The notes: generated by a model from the sequence alone, not told the origin. A DNA stretch of 43,793 bases from Clostridia bacterium (GCA_017625095.1 JAGALQ010000006.1:1-43793); one strand, 5' to 3'. Shown: positions 32,631-41,535, counted from the stretch's first letter. Numbers and translations are program-made.

Positions 32631-34616
32631 ATGCCTAAAAAAGCGGAATACGGAGTAGAAAGCATAACCTCGCTCAAAGGTGCGGACCGTGTGCGTAAGC
32701 GCCCCGGCGTTATATTCGGCTCGGACGGACTGGAGGGCTGTGAGCACTCCATTTTTGAAATTATCTCAAACTCAATAGACGAAGCGCGTGAGGGTCACGG
32801 CGACAAGATTATTGTCACCCGTTTTACGGATGGCTCTGTTGAGGTGCAGGATTTCGGCAGAGGTATCCCTGTCGATTACAACCCGAAAGAAAAGAAATTC
32901 AATTGGGAGCTTGTTTTCTGCGAGCTTTATGCAGGCGGTAAGTACGACACCAATGACGGCGGCAGTTACGAGTATTCGCTCGGTCTGAACGGTCTCGGTC
33001 TTTGTTCAACCCAGTATGCATCCGAATATATGGAGGCTGAAATCAAGACGGGCGGCTTCCGTTATGAGCTGAAGTTCAAAAAGGGTAAGCCCTCGGGCAA
33101 GATGCTCAAGGAAGAGTACGCAAAGCGTGACACCGGCACGAGAATCAAATGGAAGCCCGATCTCGATGTTTTCACCGATATTGCCGTGCCGCTTGATTAT
33201 TTTCAGTCAACTCTCAAGCGTCAGTCAATCGTCAACCCCGGTGTACGTTTTATCCTTAAAAACCAGAAGGGTAACGCAAACTCGTTTGAAACGTTCGAAT
33301 ATCTCTACGAAAACGGTATTAAGGACTATGTTGATGAGCTTGGCGGCGACACTGCAATCAGCCAGACTCAGCTGTGGACTGCTGAGCGTGTAGGCCGTGA
33401 CAGAGAGGATCAGAAGGACTATAAGCTCAAGATAAACGTTGCTGTCCGTTTCTCAAACAAAACTCAGCTCAAAGAGTACTATCACAACTCAAGCTGGCTT
33501 GAACACGGCGGCGCACCCGATAAGGCTGCAAGAAGCGCCCTTGTTTCACAGATTGATGCTTATCTCAAGCAGAACAACAAATACACAAAGACCGATCCGA
33601 AAATCAGTTTTCAGGATATTGAGGATTGTCTGATTCTCGTTGTTTCGTCTTTTTCAACACAGACCTCTTACGAAAACCAGACAAAGAAATCAATCACAAA
33701 CAAGTTTATTCAGGAGGCTATGACAGACTTCCTGCGTAAACAGCTTGAAATATACTTTATTGAAAATAAGCTTGATGCGGAAAAAATCTGCGATCAGGTG
33801 CTCATCAATATGAGAAGCCGTGTCAAAGCGGAGAGCACACGTCAGACAATCAAAAAAAATCTGCAGACGAGCAACGATATGGCAAACAGAGTGCAGAAAT
33901 TTGTCGACTGCAGAAGCAGAGACGTCAATCTGCGCGAGCTGTTTATCGTTGAGGGTGACTCTGCATTGGGTGCCTGTAAGCAGTCGAGAGACTCCGAGTT
34001 TCAGGCTATTATTCCCGTCAGAGGTAAAATCCTCAACTGTCTCAAGTGTGAGTATGACAGAATTTTCAAGAGCGATATCATAACCGACCTTATAAAAGTC
34101 CTCGGCTGCGGTATTGAAGTCAAGGGTAAGGCTGCCAAGGATTTGTCCACCTTCAATCTTGATAACCTTCGCTGGAATAAGGTTATTATCTGTACAGATG
34201 CCGATGTTGACGGATTCCAGATAAGAACACTTATCTTAACTATGATTTACAGGCTTATGCCGACTCTTATTGAGAAGGGCTATGTCTTTATTGCGGAATC
34301 TCCGCTTTATGAAATCACTTACAAAGACCAGACCTGGTTTGCCTATACCGAAAAGGAAAAGGCAGATGTGCTCGCTGAGCTTGAGGGTAAGAAGTTTACC
34401 ATTCAGCGCTCAAAGGGTCTTGGTGAAAACGATGCGGATATGATGTGGCTCACAACCATGAATCCCGCAACACGCCGCCTTATCAGAATCGAGCCTGATT
34501 TTGCAGAGGCAATGGCAGATAAATTTGATCTGCTGCTCGGTGATAACCTTGCAGGCAGAAAGCAGTATATAGCGGAAAACGGCCACCTTTATATTGATAT
34601 GGCTGACGTAAGCTGA
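32631..34616 (+). CDS. Divergent type IIA topoisomerase subunit B (GyrB/ParE-like)
   Basis: 661 residues. The GHKL ATPase motifs are recognisable but altered: FEIISNSIDEAREG (42-55; N47, D50), DFGRGIP (74-80, where gyrase has DNGRGIP), and LGLNGLGLCSTQYAS. The Toprim domain has EGDSALGACKQSRD (441-454; usual EGDSAGGSAKQGRD), PVRGKILN, and DADVDGFQIRTL (523-534), in which the usual His after DG-x is Gln530. PxYEITYK replaces PLYK. Metal carboxylates E441, D523 and D525 are kept, so it should be active. Paired with the A subunit 19 bases downstream. ATG at 32631 has GAGAGGG. A second, non-gyrase topoisomerase is the best reading. Confidence 0.87.
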   Translation: MPKKAEYGVESITSLKGADRVRKRPGVIFGSDGLEGCEHSIFEIISNSIDEAREGHGDKIIVTRFTDGSVEVQDFGRGIPVDYNPKEKKFNWELVFCELYAGGKYDTNDGGSYEYSLGLNGLGLCSTQYASEYMEAEIKTGGFRYELKFKKGKPSGKMLKEEYAKRDTGTRIKWKPDLDVFTDIAVPLDYFQSTLKRQSIVNPGVRFILKNQKGNANSFETFEYLYENGIKDYVDELGGDTAISQTQLWTAERVGRDREDQKDYKLKINVAVRFSNKTQLKEYYHNSSWLEHGGAPDKAARSALVSQIDAYLKQNNKYTKTDPKISFQDIEDCLILVVSSFSTQTSYENQTKKSITNKFIQEAMTDFLRKQLEIYFIENKLDAEKICDQVLINMRSRVKAESTRQTIKKNLQTSNDMANRVQKFVDCRSRDVNLRELFIVEGDSALGACKQSRDSEFQAIIPVRGKILNCLKCEYDRIFKSDIITDLIKVLGCGIEVKGKAAKDLSTFNLDNLRWNKVIICTDADVDGFQIRTLILTMIYRLMPTLIEKGYVFIAESPLYEITYKDQTWFAYTEKEKADVLAELEGKKFTIQRSKGLGENDADMMWLTTMNPATRRLIRIEPDFAEAMADKFDLLLGDNLAGRKQYIAENGHLYIDMADVS

Positions 34617-34635
34617 GAAAGGGGAGTGTGTTTAA

Positions 34636-36873
34636 TTGGCAAGAAAAAAGCCCGAAAAACAGCCTAAGGCTGAAGTGAATCCGAATGCACATATCCTCGG
34701 CGCGGGTGAGGTTGTAAACCAGCGCATTACCGATACGCTTGAAATCAACTATATGCCCTATGCGATGAGCGTTATTATGTCCCGTGCAATTCCTGAAATT
34801 GACGGTCTCAAGCCTGCTCACCGCAAGCTTCTCTATACAATGTATAAGATGGGTCTTCTTAACGGCTCAAGAGTCAAGTCAGCTAACATTGTCGGTCGTA
34901 CAATGCAGCTCAACCCCCACGGTGATGCCGCTATTTACGATACGATGGTGCGTCTTTCCCGCGGATATGAAGCGCTTCTTCATCCGCTTGTTGATTCAAA
35001 GGGTAACTTCGGTAAGGCTTACTCGCGCGATATGATGTGGGCTGCTTCACGTTATACCGAGGCAAAGCTTGAGTCAATCTGCTCCGAGCTTTTCGGCGAT
35101 ATTGATAAGGATACCGTTGATTTTGTTGATAACTACGATAACTCTATGAAAGAGCCCACTCTTCTTCCCGTTTCTTTCCCGAGTGTGCTTGTCAACGCAA
35201 ACACCGGTATTGCTGTCGGTATGGCAAGCTCAATCTGCTCGTTCAACCTTGAAGAAATCTGCAACACCACGGTAGAGCTTATCAAAGACCCCGATTTTGA
35301 TGTTTCAGAAACAATAAAGGCTCCCGATTTTATCGGCGGCGGTCAAATTATCTACAACCGTGAAGAGATGGATAGCGTCATCAACAACGGCAGAGGAAGT
35401 ATCAAAGTCAGAGCAAAATATAATTACGATAAATCAAACAACTGTATCGATGTTTTTGAAATTCCGCCTACAACAACAGCGGAAGCAATAATCGATAAGA
35501 TGATTGAAAAGTTCAAAGCTGGCTCACTTAAAGAGATAAGTGATGTGCGTGATGAAACGGATAAGAACGGTCTGAAAATCACAATCGACCTCAAGCGCGG
35601 CGTTGACCCGGATAAGCTTATGCTCAAGCTCTATAAGCAGACACCTATGGAGGATACCTTCTCCTGTAACTTCAACGTTCTTATCGCAGGTATGCCTCAG
35701 GTGCTCGGTGTAAAGGACCTTCTGACCGAATGGATTGCGTTCCGTACCGAGTGTGTTCGCCGCAGAACCTTCTATGATCTGCAGAAGTGCCGCGACAAGC
35801 TGCATCTGTTGCAGGGTCTTCAGAAGATTCTTCTTGATATCGACAAGGCTATCAGCATTATCCGTAACACTGATGAGGAAAAAGAGGTTGTCACAAACCT
35901 TATGATAGGCTTCGGTATCGATGAGATTCAGGCTGAGTACGTTGCTGAAATCAAGCTGCGTCATCTCAACCGCGAATATATCATCAAGCATACAAAGGAT
36001 ATTGAAGGTCTTGTTGAAACAATCAAAGACCTTGAGGAAATCCTCGCAAAAGGTCAGCGTGTAAAGAAGATAATTATTGCTGAGCTTCAGAATGTAGTCA
36101 AAAAGTTCGGTAAGCCCAGAAGAAGCGAGATTATCTATCAGACGGAAATTGCCGAAGAGGAGACAGAAGAGCCAGTATCGAACGAGCCCGTTCATATCTT
36201 TATCTCCCGTGAAGGCTATTTCAAGAAGATTACACCGCTTTCACTTCGCATGAGCGGAGAGCAGAAGGTCAAGGAAAACGATGAGATTATTGCAACCTAT
36301 GACACAACTAATGACGTTGAACTGCTCTTCTTTACAAACAAACATCAGGTATATAAAGCAAAAGCTGATGATTTTGAGTTTACAAAGGCAAGTGTGCTCG
36401 GCGATTACGTGCCCTCAAAGCTCGATATGGAGCCTGAGGAAACCGTCGCCTATATGGCGTTGCTCAAGGAATATAACGGTTATATGCTCTTCTTCTTTGA
36501 AAACGGTAAGGTTGCAAAGGTCGATATGTCCGCATACGCAACCAAGACCAACCGTAAGAAGCTTATCAAAGCTTACTGCGATAAGTCACCGCTTGTAAGT
36601 GCCGTTTATCTTCAGCAGGATGTTGAGCTTGTGCTTATTTCAAGTGCAGGCAGACATCTGCTCTTCAATACTGCAGCAATAGCCTCAAAGACAACTAAGG
36701 ATACGCAGGGCGTGGCTGTATTCACACTCAAGAAAGGTCAGCGTCTTATGACGGTCAGACCTTATGTTGAGGGCGAGTTTGCAAAGCCATATCGCTATCG
36801 CACAAAGAATCTTCCGTCAACAGGTGCGCTGCTCAGTGCAGAGGACAGCGGCGAGCAGATAACACTTATATAA
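34636..36873 (+). CDS. Divergent type IIA topoisomerase subunit A (GyrA/ParC-like)
   Basis: 745 residues. Breakage-reunion core: YMPYAMSVIMSRAIPEIDGLKPAHRKLLY (39-67), LNPHGDAAIYDTMVR (92-106), GNFGK, and catalytic Tyr140 in AASRYTEAKL. The residue equal to E. coli GyrA Ser83 is Ala98; Asp87 is kept as D102. SFPSVLVNANTGIAVGMAS is intact. The C-terminal domain is short, irregular, and shows no GyrA box (QRRGGKG), arguing against gyrase and for a topoisomerase IV-like decatenase or relaxase. Start is TTG at 34636 with AAAGGGGAG upstream. Forms a two-gene operon with the B subunit. Confidence 0.87.
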   Translation: MARKKPEKQPKAEVNPNAHILGAGEVVNQRITDTLEINYMPYAMSVIMSRAIPEIDGLKPAHRKLLYTMYKMGLLNGSRVKSANIVGRTMQLNPHGDAAIYDTMVRLSRGYEALLHPLVDSKGNFGKAYSRDMMWAASRYTEAKLESICSELFGDIDKDTVDFVDNYDNSMKEPTLLPVSFPSVLVNANTGIAVGMASSICSFNLEEICNTTVELIKDPDFDVSETIKAPDFIGGGQIIYNREEMDSVINNGRGSIKVRAKYNYDKSNNCIDVFEIPPTTTAEAIIDKMIEKFKAGSLKEISDVRDETDKNGLKITIDLKRGVDPDKLMLKLYKQTPMEDTFSCNFNVLIAGMPQVLGVKDLLTEWIAFRTECVRRRTFYDLQKCRDKLHLLQGLQKILLDIDKAISIIRNTDEEKEVVTNLMIGFGIDEIQAEYVAEIKLRHLNREYIIKHTKDIEGLVETIKDLEEILAKGQRVKKIIIAELQNVVKKFGKPRRSEIIYQTEIAEEETEEPVSNEPVHIFISREGYFKKITPLSLRMSGEQKVKENDEIIATYDTTNDVELLFFTNKHQVYKAKADDFEFTKASVLGDYVPSKLDMEPEETVAYMALLKEYNGYMLFFFENGKVAKVDMSAYATKTNRKKLIKAYCDKSPLVSAVYLQQDVELVLISSAGRHLLFNTAAIASKTTKDTQGVAVFTLKKGQRLMTVRPYVEGEFAKPYRYRTKNLPSTGALLSAEDSGEQITLI

Positions 36874-36890
36874 TTGTATATTATATGTAA

Positions 36891-36990
36891 CTGTTAAAGC
36901 AGGCTTCCCCGCCGTTAACAGCCGACGGGAAAGCCGCGTGCAAACGCTTTTAAAACCGTTGCTTTGTCCGTCTACAGTATTTTAAGCGTT
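36891..36990 (+). other. Structured intergenic region downstream of the topoisomerase operon
   Basis: In the 292-base gap 36874-37165 no gene is visible. Inverted repeats include CTGTTAA/TTAACAG (36891-36897 with 36915-36921); an interlocked GC hairpin, GGCTT-x-CCCG at 36902-36911 with CGGG-x-AAGCC at 36926-36935; and AACGCTT/AAGCGTT (36943-36949 with 36984-36990). No T-run follows the GC stem, so it is not an ordinary terminator. It may be a 3' UTR structure or a small RNA. I recognise no Rfam-type signature. Confidence 0.4.
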
Positions 36991-37030
36991 ACCACACAAT
37001 ATATGCTTTGAAATATTTTCCGTATATTTC

Positions 37031-37051
37031 ACACTTTTTTAAAAAAAGTGT
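37031..37051. repeat. 21-base AT palindrome at the secG promoter
   Basis: ACACTTTTTT, one central A, then AAAAAAGTGT: perfect symmetry about 37041. It touches the -35 element of the secG promoter. It could be an operator, an upstream AT element, or a weak terminator for transcripts coming from the topoisomerase operon. Confidence 0.5.
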
Positions 37052-37079
37052 TGCAAAATCAGAAAGTATATGTTAGAAT
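37051..37079 (+). promoter_or_regulatory. Sigma-A promoter of secG
   Basis: TTGCAA at 37051-37056, 17-base spacer, TAGAAT at 37074-37079. About 80 bases of leader precede the start codon. Confidence 0.72.
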
Positions 37080-37165
37080 ACTCAAGTATAAAAACGGAAG
37101 ATGTTATATCTATCTGAAAAGAAAGGGTAAATCGTTCTGCCAAGGCAGACGTTAAGGTGATTATT

Positions 37166-37414
37166 ATGGTATGGTATGAAATCGTATTTGGCGCTGTTCT
37201 TATTGTTCTCTCAATCGCTGTTACAGCACTTGTTCTCCTTCAGGAGGGTAACTCTCAGGGCCTTTCCGGCACTATTGCAGGCGGTGCAGAGACATTCTTC
37301 GGTAAGAACAAAGGTCGCACAATGGAAGCAAAGCTTGTCAAGCTTACAAAGATTCTCGGCGTCGGTTTCTTTGTAATTGCTCTTGCTGCAAAGATCATTA
37401 TCACAATATTCTGA
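37166..37414 (+). CDS. secG: Protein translocase subunit SecG
   Basis: 82 residues with two membrane segments (about 3-23 and 58-80). SecG joins SecYE in the export channel. The loop LLQEGNSQGLSGTIAGGAETFFGKNKG is the family signature (Q-x-G-x-G-L-S, then G-A-x-x-x-F-G). ATG at 37166 lies 6 bases after AAGGTG; GTG at 37157 is part of that site. Own promoter and terminator. The common clostridial neighbours rnr and smpB are not present here. Confidence 0.95.
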   Translation: MVWYEIVFGAVLIVLSIAVTALVLLQEGNSQGLSGTIAGGAETFFGKNKGRTMEAKLVKLTKILGVGFFVIALAAKIIITIF

Positions 37415-37430
37415 TCAACCGCAAAGTCAT

Positions 37431-37465
37431 ACAGCTGAGGTCGCAAGATCTCGGCTGTTTTTTTG
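37431..37465 (+). terminator. Terminator after secG
   Basis: ACAGCTGAG (37431-37439) pairs with CTCGGCTGT (37450-37458), one G-U pair, 10-base loop, followed by seven or more T. Confidence 0.88.
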
Positions 37466-37476
37466 TTGTATATCGC

Positions 37477-37504
37477 TTGACTATTTTTTTCGATGTGCTA
37501 TCAT
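37477..37504 (+). promoter_or_regulatory. Promoter of the oxidoreductase-transporter operon
   Basis: TTGACT at 37477-37482, 16-base spacer, TATCAT at 37499-37504, 37 bases before the start codon. Confidence 0.65.
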
Positions 37505-37540
37505 TACTGGTATATGTTTAAATGATCCGAGGTTATTTTT

Positions 37541-38824
37541 ATGTGCGCAAATCCCATAACAGCAATCATCGTCGGCGGCGGTCACCGCTCATTCACTTAT
37601 GCAGAGCTTGCTCTCAAATGTCCCGATAAGCTTAAAATCGTCGGAATTGCCGACCCGAATCCTTACCGTTGCGAAAAAGCAAGGAAGATGTTCGGATTCC
37701 CTGCGGAAAACTGTTTCTCAAATGCGCAGGAGCTGGCTTTGGTGCCGAAGTTTGCAGATGCTGTAATCAACGGCACGATGGATCATCAGCACGTTGAAAC
37801 CGCAATCCCTCTGCTTGAGGCAGGCTACGATATGCTTCTTGAGAAGCCTTTTGCCGTCAATATGGAGGAACTTGAAAAGCTTGTCGGCACGGTTGAAAAG
37901 TACGGTAACAAGGTTATGATTTGTCACGTGTTGCGCTACACACCGTTTTATCTTGCAATCAAGAAACGTGTGCTTGCAGGTGAAATCGGTGATGTTATCA
38001 GCATAAATATGTTTGAGCACGTCAGCTATCACCACGCTTCAACATCTTATGTCAGAGGTAAATGGGGCAGAAAAGAGGAGTGTAAAACCTCAATGCTGCT
38101 TGCAAAATGCTGCCACGATCTTGATATTATGATGTGGATGATGAGCGGCGACAAGCCGAAAACGGTTTCAAGCTGCGGCTCGATCTTTCAGTTCAAGCCC
38201 GAAATGGCTCCCGAGGGTGCAGGTACAAAATGCCTTGTCGACTGTCCTCACGTTGACAGCTGCATTTATTCCGCAAAACGCATTTATATCGACCATCCCG
38301 ACAGATGGGAGTTTTATGTCTGGTCAGCACTCGAGGACCTTGAAAACGCAACAATTGAGGATAAAATCAATCTGCTCAAGGGTGACAGTCCTTACGGCAA
38401 GTGCATATATAAGAGTGGTAACGACGTTGTCGACCATCAGAGCGTTATGGTTAATTTTGAAAGTGGTGCAACGGGCACTCACAATATGATTGCAGGTGCG
38501 GCAAGACCGATGAGAAGAATTGAAATCGTCGGTACAAAGGGCGAAATTTACGGAGAATTTGAAAATAACGATATACATATTCTTAAAATAAATCCCGATC
38601 CCGATAAGGAGTTTGACGAAGAGGTTGTTAACCTCGCAGCGTTTGCAAACACCTGCGGTCACGGTGGCGGAGATCTTGCTCTTGCAGAGGATTTTGTCAA
38701 TTATATCCGCGGAGGAGAGCCTTCGGTTTCCTGTACTTCGATTTTCGATTCGGTTGCCGGCCACAAAACAGTTTTCCTTGCAGATATGTCACGCGAAAAT
38801 TCAAGCGCGGCAATGAAATATTAA
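37541..38824 (+). CDS. Gfo/Idh/MocA-family oxidoreductase
   Basis: 427 residues. The NAD(P) Rossmann domain begins ITAIIVGGGHRSFTYAE (residues 6-22); the family motif EKPFAV lies at 101-106 and the catalytic-region residues in KCCHDLDIMMW (190-200). Enzymes of this family oxidise or isomerise sugars, inositols or their derivatives. An uncommon cysteine-rich insert, C231-x3-C235-x5-C241 (GTKCLVDCPHVDSCIYSA), may bind a metal or Fe-S centre (inference). Substrate unknown; the GH29 gene 2.7 kb downstream hints at fucosyl or other glycan sugars. GAGG precedes the ATG. Transporter gene follows after 13 bases. Confidence 0.88.
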   Translation: MCANPITAIIVGGGHRSFTYAELALKCPDKLKIVGIADPNPYRCEKARKMFGFPAENCFSNAQELALVPKFADAVINGTMDHQHVETAIPLLEAGYDMLLEKPFAVNMEELEKLVGTVEKYGNKVMICHVLRYTPFYLAIKKRVLAGEIGDVISINMFEHVSYHHASTSYVRGKWGRKEECKTSMLLAKCCHDLDIMMWMMSGDKPKTVSSCGSIFQFKPEMAPEGAGTKCLVDCPHVDSCIYSAKRIYIDHPDRWEFYVWSALEDLENATIEDKINLLKGDSPYGKCIYKSGNDVVDHQSVMVNFESGATGTHNMIAGAARPMRRIEIVGTKGEIYGEFENNDIHILKINPDPDKEFDEEVVNLAAFANTCGHGGGDLALAEDFVNYIRGGEPSVSCTSIFDSVAGHKTVFLADMSRENSSAAMKY

Positions 38825-38837
38825 GAGGTAATACCGT

Positions 38838-39758
38838 ATGGTAACAAACAAGAAAAAAGCTATGGGCGGCAATTTTGCGTTGCTGCTTGCCGCTGTCATC
38901 TGGGGCACGTCTTTTGTTGCACAGGATGTCGGTATGGAGCACGTTGAGGCTTTTACATATAACGGCATACGTATGCTTATGGGTGCAGCGGTGCTGATAC
39001 CCGTTATACTGTTTATGCAGCTCGGTATGAAAAAGTCCGGTCGCGCAGAAGTTTGGGACAAAAAGCGGATTTTCACCCAGGCTAAAAGCGGTATTATCTG
39101 CGGTCTGATCCTCTTTTGTGCAAGCAATCTTCAGCAGTTTGCGTTCAACTATATTCCCGAAGGCGCATCGGGTAAAATCGGATTCATAACAGCGCTTTAT
39201 ATGTTGCTCGTTCCGATATTCGGTCTGTTCCTCAGGCAAAAGCAGCGGCTTATCGTCTGGTTTGCCGTTATAATGGGCTGTGTGGGTGCATATCTGCTGT
39301 GTGTCGATTCGGCTATGACAATAGGTCCGGGCGAAATACTGACTCTCGGCTGTGCGGTTTTCTTTGCAATACATATCCTTTATATAGACAGCGTTGCCGA
39401 TAAAACTGACGGCGTTATCCTTTCCGCAACGCAGTTTCTGGTGGTAGGTGTGCTGTCGGTAATATGTATGTTTATCTTTGAAACACCGCGCATTGCAAAC
39501 ATCAACACCGCTATCGTGCCTATTCTTTACTCGGGTGTAATGAGCAGCGGTGTTGCATATACACTTCAGATTGTCGGTCAGAAGCACACTAATCCTGCGA
39601 TTGCTTCGCTTCTGATGTGTCTTGAATCGGTGTTTGCCGTTCTGGCAGGTTGGGTGATTCTCGGTGATAATCTTGAAATGCGTGAATATATCGGCTGTGC
39701 GGTTATGTTTGCAGCGATAATTCTCACCAACCTTCCTGAAAAGAAAAAGAGCAAATAA
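38838..39758 (+). CDS. DMT-superfamily (EamA) transporter
   Basis: 306 residues with ten predicted membrane segments made of two EamA repeats. Repeat 1 opens NFALLLAAVIWGTSFVAQDVG (about 12-32); the first repeat ends at LLCVDS. Repeat 2 opens GEILTLGCAVFFAIHILYIDS; the conserved end AIASLLMCLESVFAVLAGWVILGDNLEMREYIGCAVMFAAIIL fits. Substrate not predictable; drug/metabolite export is the family default. AGAGGTAA upstream, 13 bases after the oxidoreductase, so co-transcribed. A terminator follows. Confidence 0.9.
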   Translation: MVTNKKKAMGGNFALLLAAVIWGTSFVAQDVGMEHVEAFTYNGIRMLMGAAVLIPVILFMQLGMKKSGRAEVWDKKRIFTQAKSGIICGLILFCASNLQQFAFNYIPEGASGKIGFITALYMLLVPIFGLFLRQKQRLIVWFAVIMGCVGAYLLCVDSAMTIGPGEILTLGCAVFFAIHILYIDSVADKTDGVILSATQFLVVGVLSVICMFIFETPRIANINTAIVPILYSGVMSSGVAYTLQIVGQKHTNPAIASLLMCLESVFAVLAGWVILGDNLEMREYIGCAVMFAAIILTNLPEKKKSK

Positions 39759-39790
39759 AGTGGTTGCTTTAATAGGTATGAAATTTATGA

Positions 39791-39818
39791 CAGAGTGCTT
39801 AAGGCACTCTGTTTTTTT
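39791..39818 (+). terminator. Terminator after the DMT transporter
   Basis: CAGAGTGC (39791-39798) and GCACTCTG (39804-39811) form a perfect 8-bp stem with a 5-base loop, then seven T. Confidence 0.92.
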
Positions 39819-39849
39819 ATAACAATTTATTCAAGAATGCATTTTTCTA

Positions 39850-39878
39850 TTGCGTTTTCTGACATATTTTGATAAACT
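39850..39878 (+). promoter_or_regulatory. Promoter of the HAD-GH29 operon
   Basis: TTGCGT at 39850-39855, 17-base spacer, TAAACT at 39873-39878 with TG one base before it (extended -10). Confidence 0.6.
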
Positions 39879-39913
39879 GTAACCATATATGGCTATTGAA
39901 GAAAGGAGAGGTA

Positions 39914-40687
39914 ATGAAAAGCAAAAGGTATGACGGCTGTCTTATCTGCACAGATATGGACGGCACTCTGCTCACAACGGATAAGGTGCTCAGCCGTGAG
40001 AATGCCGAGGCAATAAAACGCTTTCAGCAAGGCGGCGGTCTTTTTACTGTTGCAACGGGCAGATACTGGGATTTCGTTAACGTATACAGGGATGTTTTTG
40101 TTCCGAATACACACGTTATCTCGCTCAACGGCTGCGTTATATCAGAGTACGGCAGTGAAAAAATAATTCGCTGTGCTGAAATGGATAAAGCTTGTTTTGA
40201 TGAAGCGGAATATGTTTTTGACAGCTGTCCTCAGCTTACAATGCTTCTTGTCAACACAACACGCGGCTTTGTCCCCATCAAAAGGGGTGAGCTTTCAAAG
40301 CTTGATGAAATTGAAATAAACAGTGACAATAGAATCTATAAAATGACATGGATGTCTTTACCCGGTGAAGAACTCACCGAGGAAACCAGAGCATTCTTTG
40401 TTCCGTTTGCAAAGGACAGATATAACTGCGAACGAAGCTGGCCGGGCGGTATGGAATATTATCCGCTTGAAGGCGGCAAGCACAATGCGGTTATGTGGCT
40501 CAAACAGCACACGGCATCTGATAAACTTATCTGCGTAGGCGATTATGAAAACGATGTGACTATGCTCGGGTGTGCAGATGTTGGAGTAGCGGTCAGCAAT
40601 GCGATTGACTGTGTGCGTAACGCAGCGGATATAACAGTATGCTCCAACGACGAGAACGCAATTGCGGCTCTTATTGAGAGATTATAA
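39914..40687 (+). CDS. HAD hydrolase, Cof/type IIB sugar-phosphatase family
   Basis: 257 residues. HAD motif I ICTDMDGTLLTTD gives nucleophile D14 and D16; motif II as TVATGRYWD; motif IV GDYENDVTMLGCADVGVAVSNA near the C-terminus, with a type IIB cap between. Such enzymes dephosphorylate sugar phosphates, FMN or pyridoxal phosphate. The start is ATG at 39914 after AAAGGAGAGG; the frame back to 39869 adds 15 unsupported codons. First gene of an operon with the membrane protein, GH29 and small protein genes, where a sugar-phosphate substrate would be sensible (inference). Confidence 0.9.
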   Translation: MKSKRYDGCLICTDMDGTLLTTDKVLSRENAEAIKRFQQGGGLFTVATGRYWDFVNVYRDVFVPNTHVISLNGCVISEYGSEKIIRCAEMDKACFDEAEYVFDSCPQLTMLLVNTTRGFVPIKRGELSKLDEIEINSDNRIYKMTWMSLPGEELTEETRAFFVPFAKDRYNCERSWPGGMEYYPLEGGKHNAVMWLKQHTASDKLICVGDYENDVTMLGCADVGVAVSNAIDCVRNAADITVCSNDENAIAALIERL

Positions 40688-40704
40688 AATTGAGAGGTAA
40701 TAAC

Positions 40705-41535
40705 ATGAAAGATTATATTAAACGAATTACTACAATACCCAAAAAATGGGAACTTGTCTGGTGGTGGATTATCCGCGGTGCAATGATCTTCGGTATTATT
40801 GATTCATTGGTCGGCATTACATCACGCGGCGGCAATCCGCTTATGGTCAAGCAGATGGCAGCTAACATTGTCGGTATGTTTGCGTGGGAAATCTGCCAGA
40901 TGATGAGCAAAAAGAACTTTATGAGATATCTTCCTTCATACATCCAGGACTTCACTGTCTTCGGATTCTTCATGGCTTCTTTTTGCGGAGCATATCTCAA
41001 CCTTTACTACAGCTTCCGTTTCTACGATCTTATATTCCACTTGTTCGGCGGCGCAGCAGGTGCTCTCTTCGGCTATGAGGCTCTTGTTGCAATGCAGCAC
41101 CGTGATAAGGTGAGAAGTCACGTTCCCTTTGTTGTTATTGCAGCATTCGGCTTCTCGTTTATCTGCGGTAATGCATGGGAGATTGTCGAGTTTGTTCTTG
41201 ATCAGTTCTTCGGCTCCGACGCTCAGCACTGGTGCCGTGAAGCAGCAAATGCAGCAGCAAATGCTCCCGGCGGAAACGAGTTCCTTGCAAATCCGCACAT
41301 AATTCCCCATGTTGCAACTGTTATGGGTGAAGGCTGGACTGCTGAAACATATCAGATCCGTTGGGCAATTATGGACACTATGGAAGATATTATCTGCAAC
41401 ACCATCGGCGGTGCAGTGGTCTACGTTGTTCTTCTTATATGGCCCTATCACCACACCGGTAAGAACAATGTCAACAACCTTTATACAGACATTGTTGCAG
41501 AGAAGAAGCCCAGAAAAGAAGCTGCAGTAAAATGA
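40705..41535 (+). CDS. Membrane protein, YjdF/DUF2238-like
   Basis: 276 residues with about six membrane segments (for example near 19-38, 48-65, 81-104, 113-130, 145-165, 233-250). Polar residues within or near the segments form a repeated pattern: FRFYDLIFHLFGGAAGA (about 102-118), FICGNAWEIVEFVLDQF (about 152-168) and AIMDTMEDIICNTIGGAV (about 224-241). The D-x-x-x-H, W-E-x-x-E and D-x-x-D series resembles the YjdF/DUF2238 family (from memory), whose function is unknown. The start at 40705 follows GAGAGGTAA; the earlier in-frame TTG at 40690 sits before that site. Overlaps the fucosidase gene by 4 bases (ATGA). Confidence 0.78.
   Translation: MKDYIKRITTIPKKWELVWWWIIRGAMIFGIIDSLVGITSRGGNPLMVKQMAANIVGMFAWEICQMMSKKNFMRYLPSYIQDFTVFGFFMASFCGAYLNLYYSFRFYDLIFHLFGGAAGALFGYEALVAMQHRDKVRSHVPFVVIAAFGFSFICGNAWEIVEFVLDQFFGSDAQHWCREAANAAANAPGGNEFLANPHIIPHVATVMGEGWTAETYQIRWAIMDTMEDIICNTIGGAVVYVVLLIWPYHHTGKNNVNNLYTDIVAEKKPRKEAAVK

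Noticed and set aside
35524-36195. 223-codon minus-strand frame inside the topoisomerase A gene
   Set aside because: Antisense shadow of a conserved gene; no start signal and no family resemblance.
38697-39587. 296-codon open frame on the minus strand, antisense to the DMT transporter
   Set aside because: Its residues are low-complexity His, Cys and Lys-rich, it has no ribosome binding site, and the plus strand encodes a clear EamA protein.
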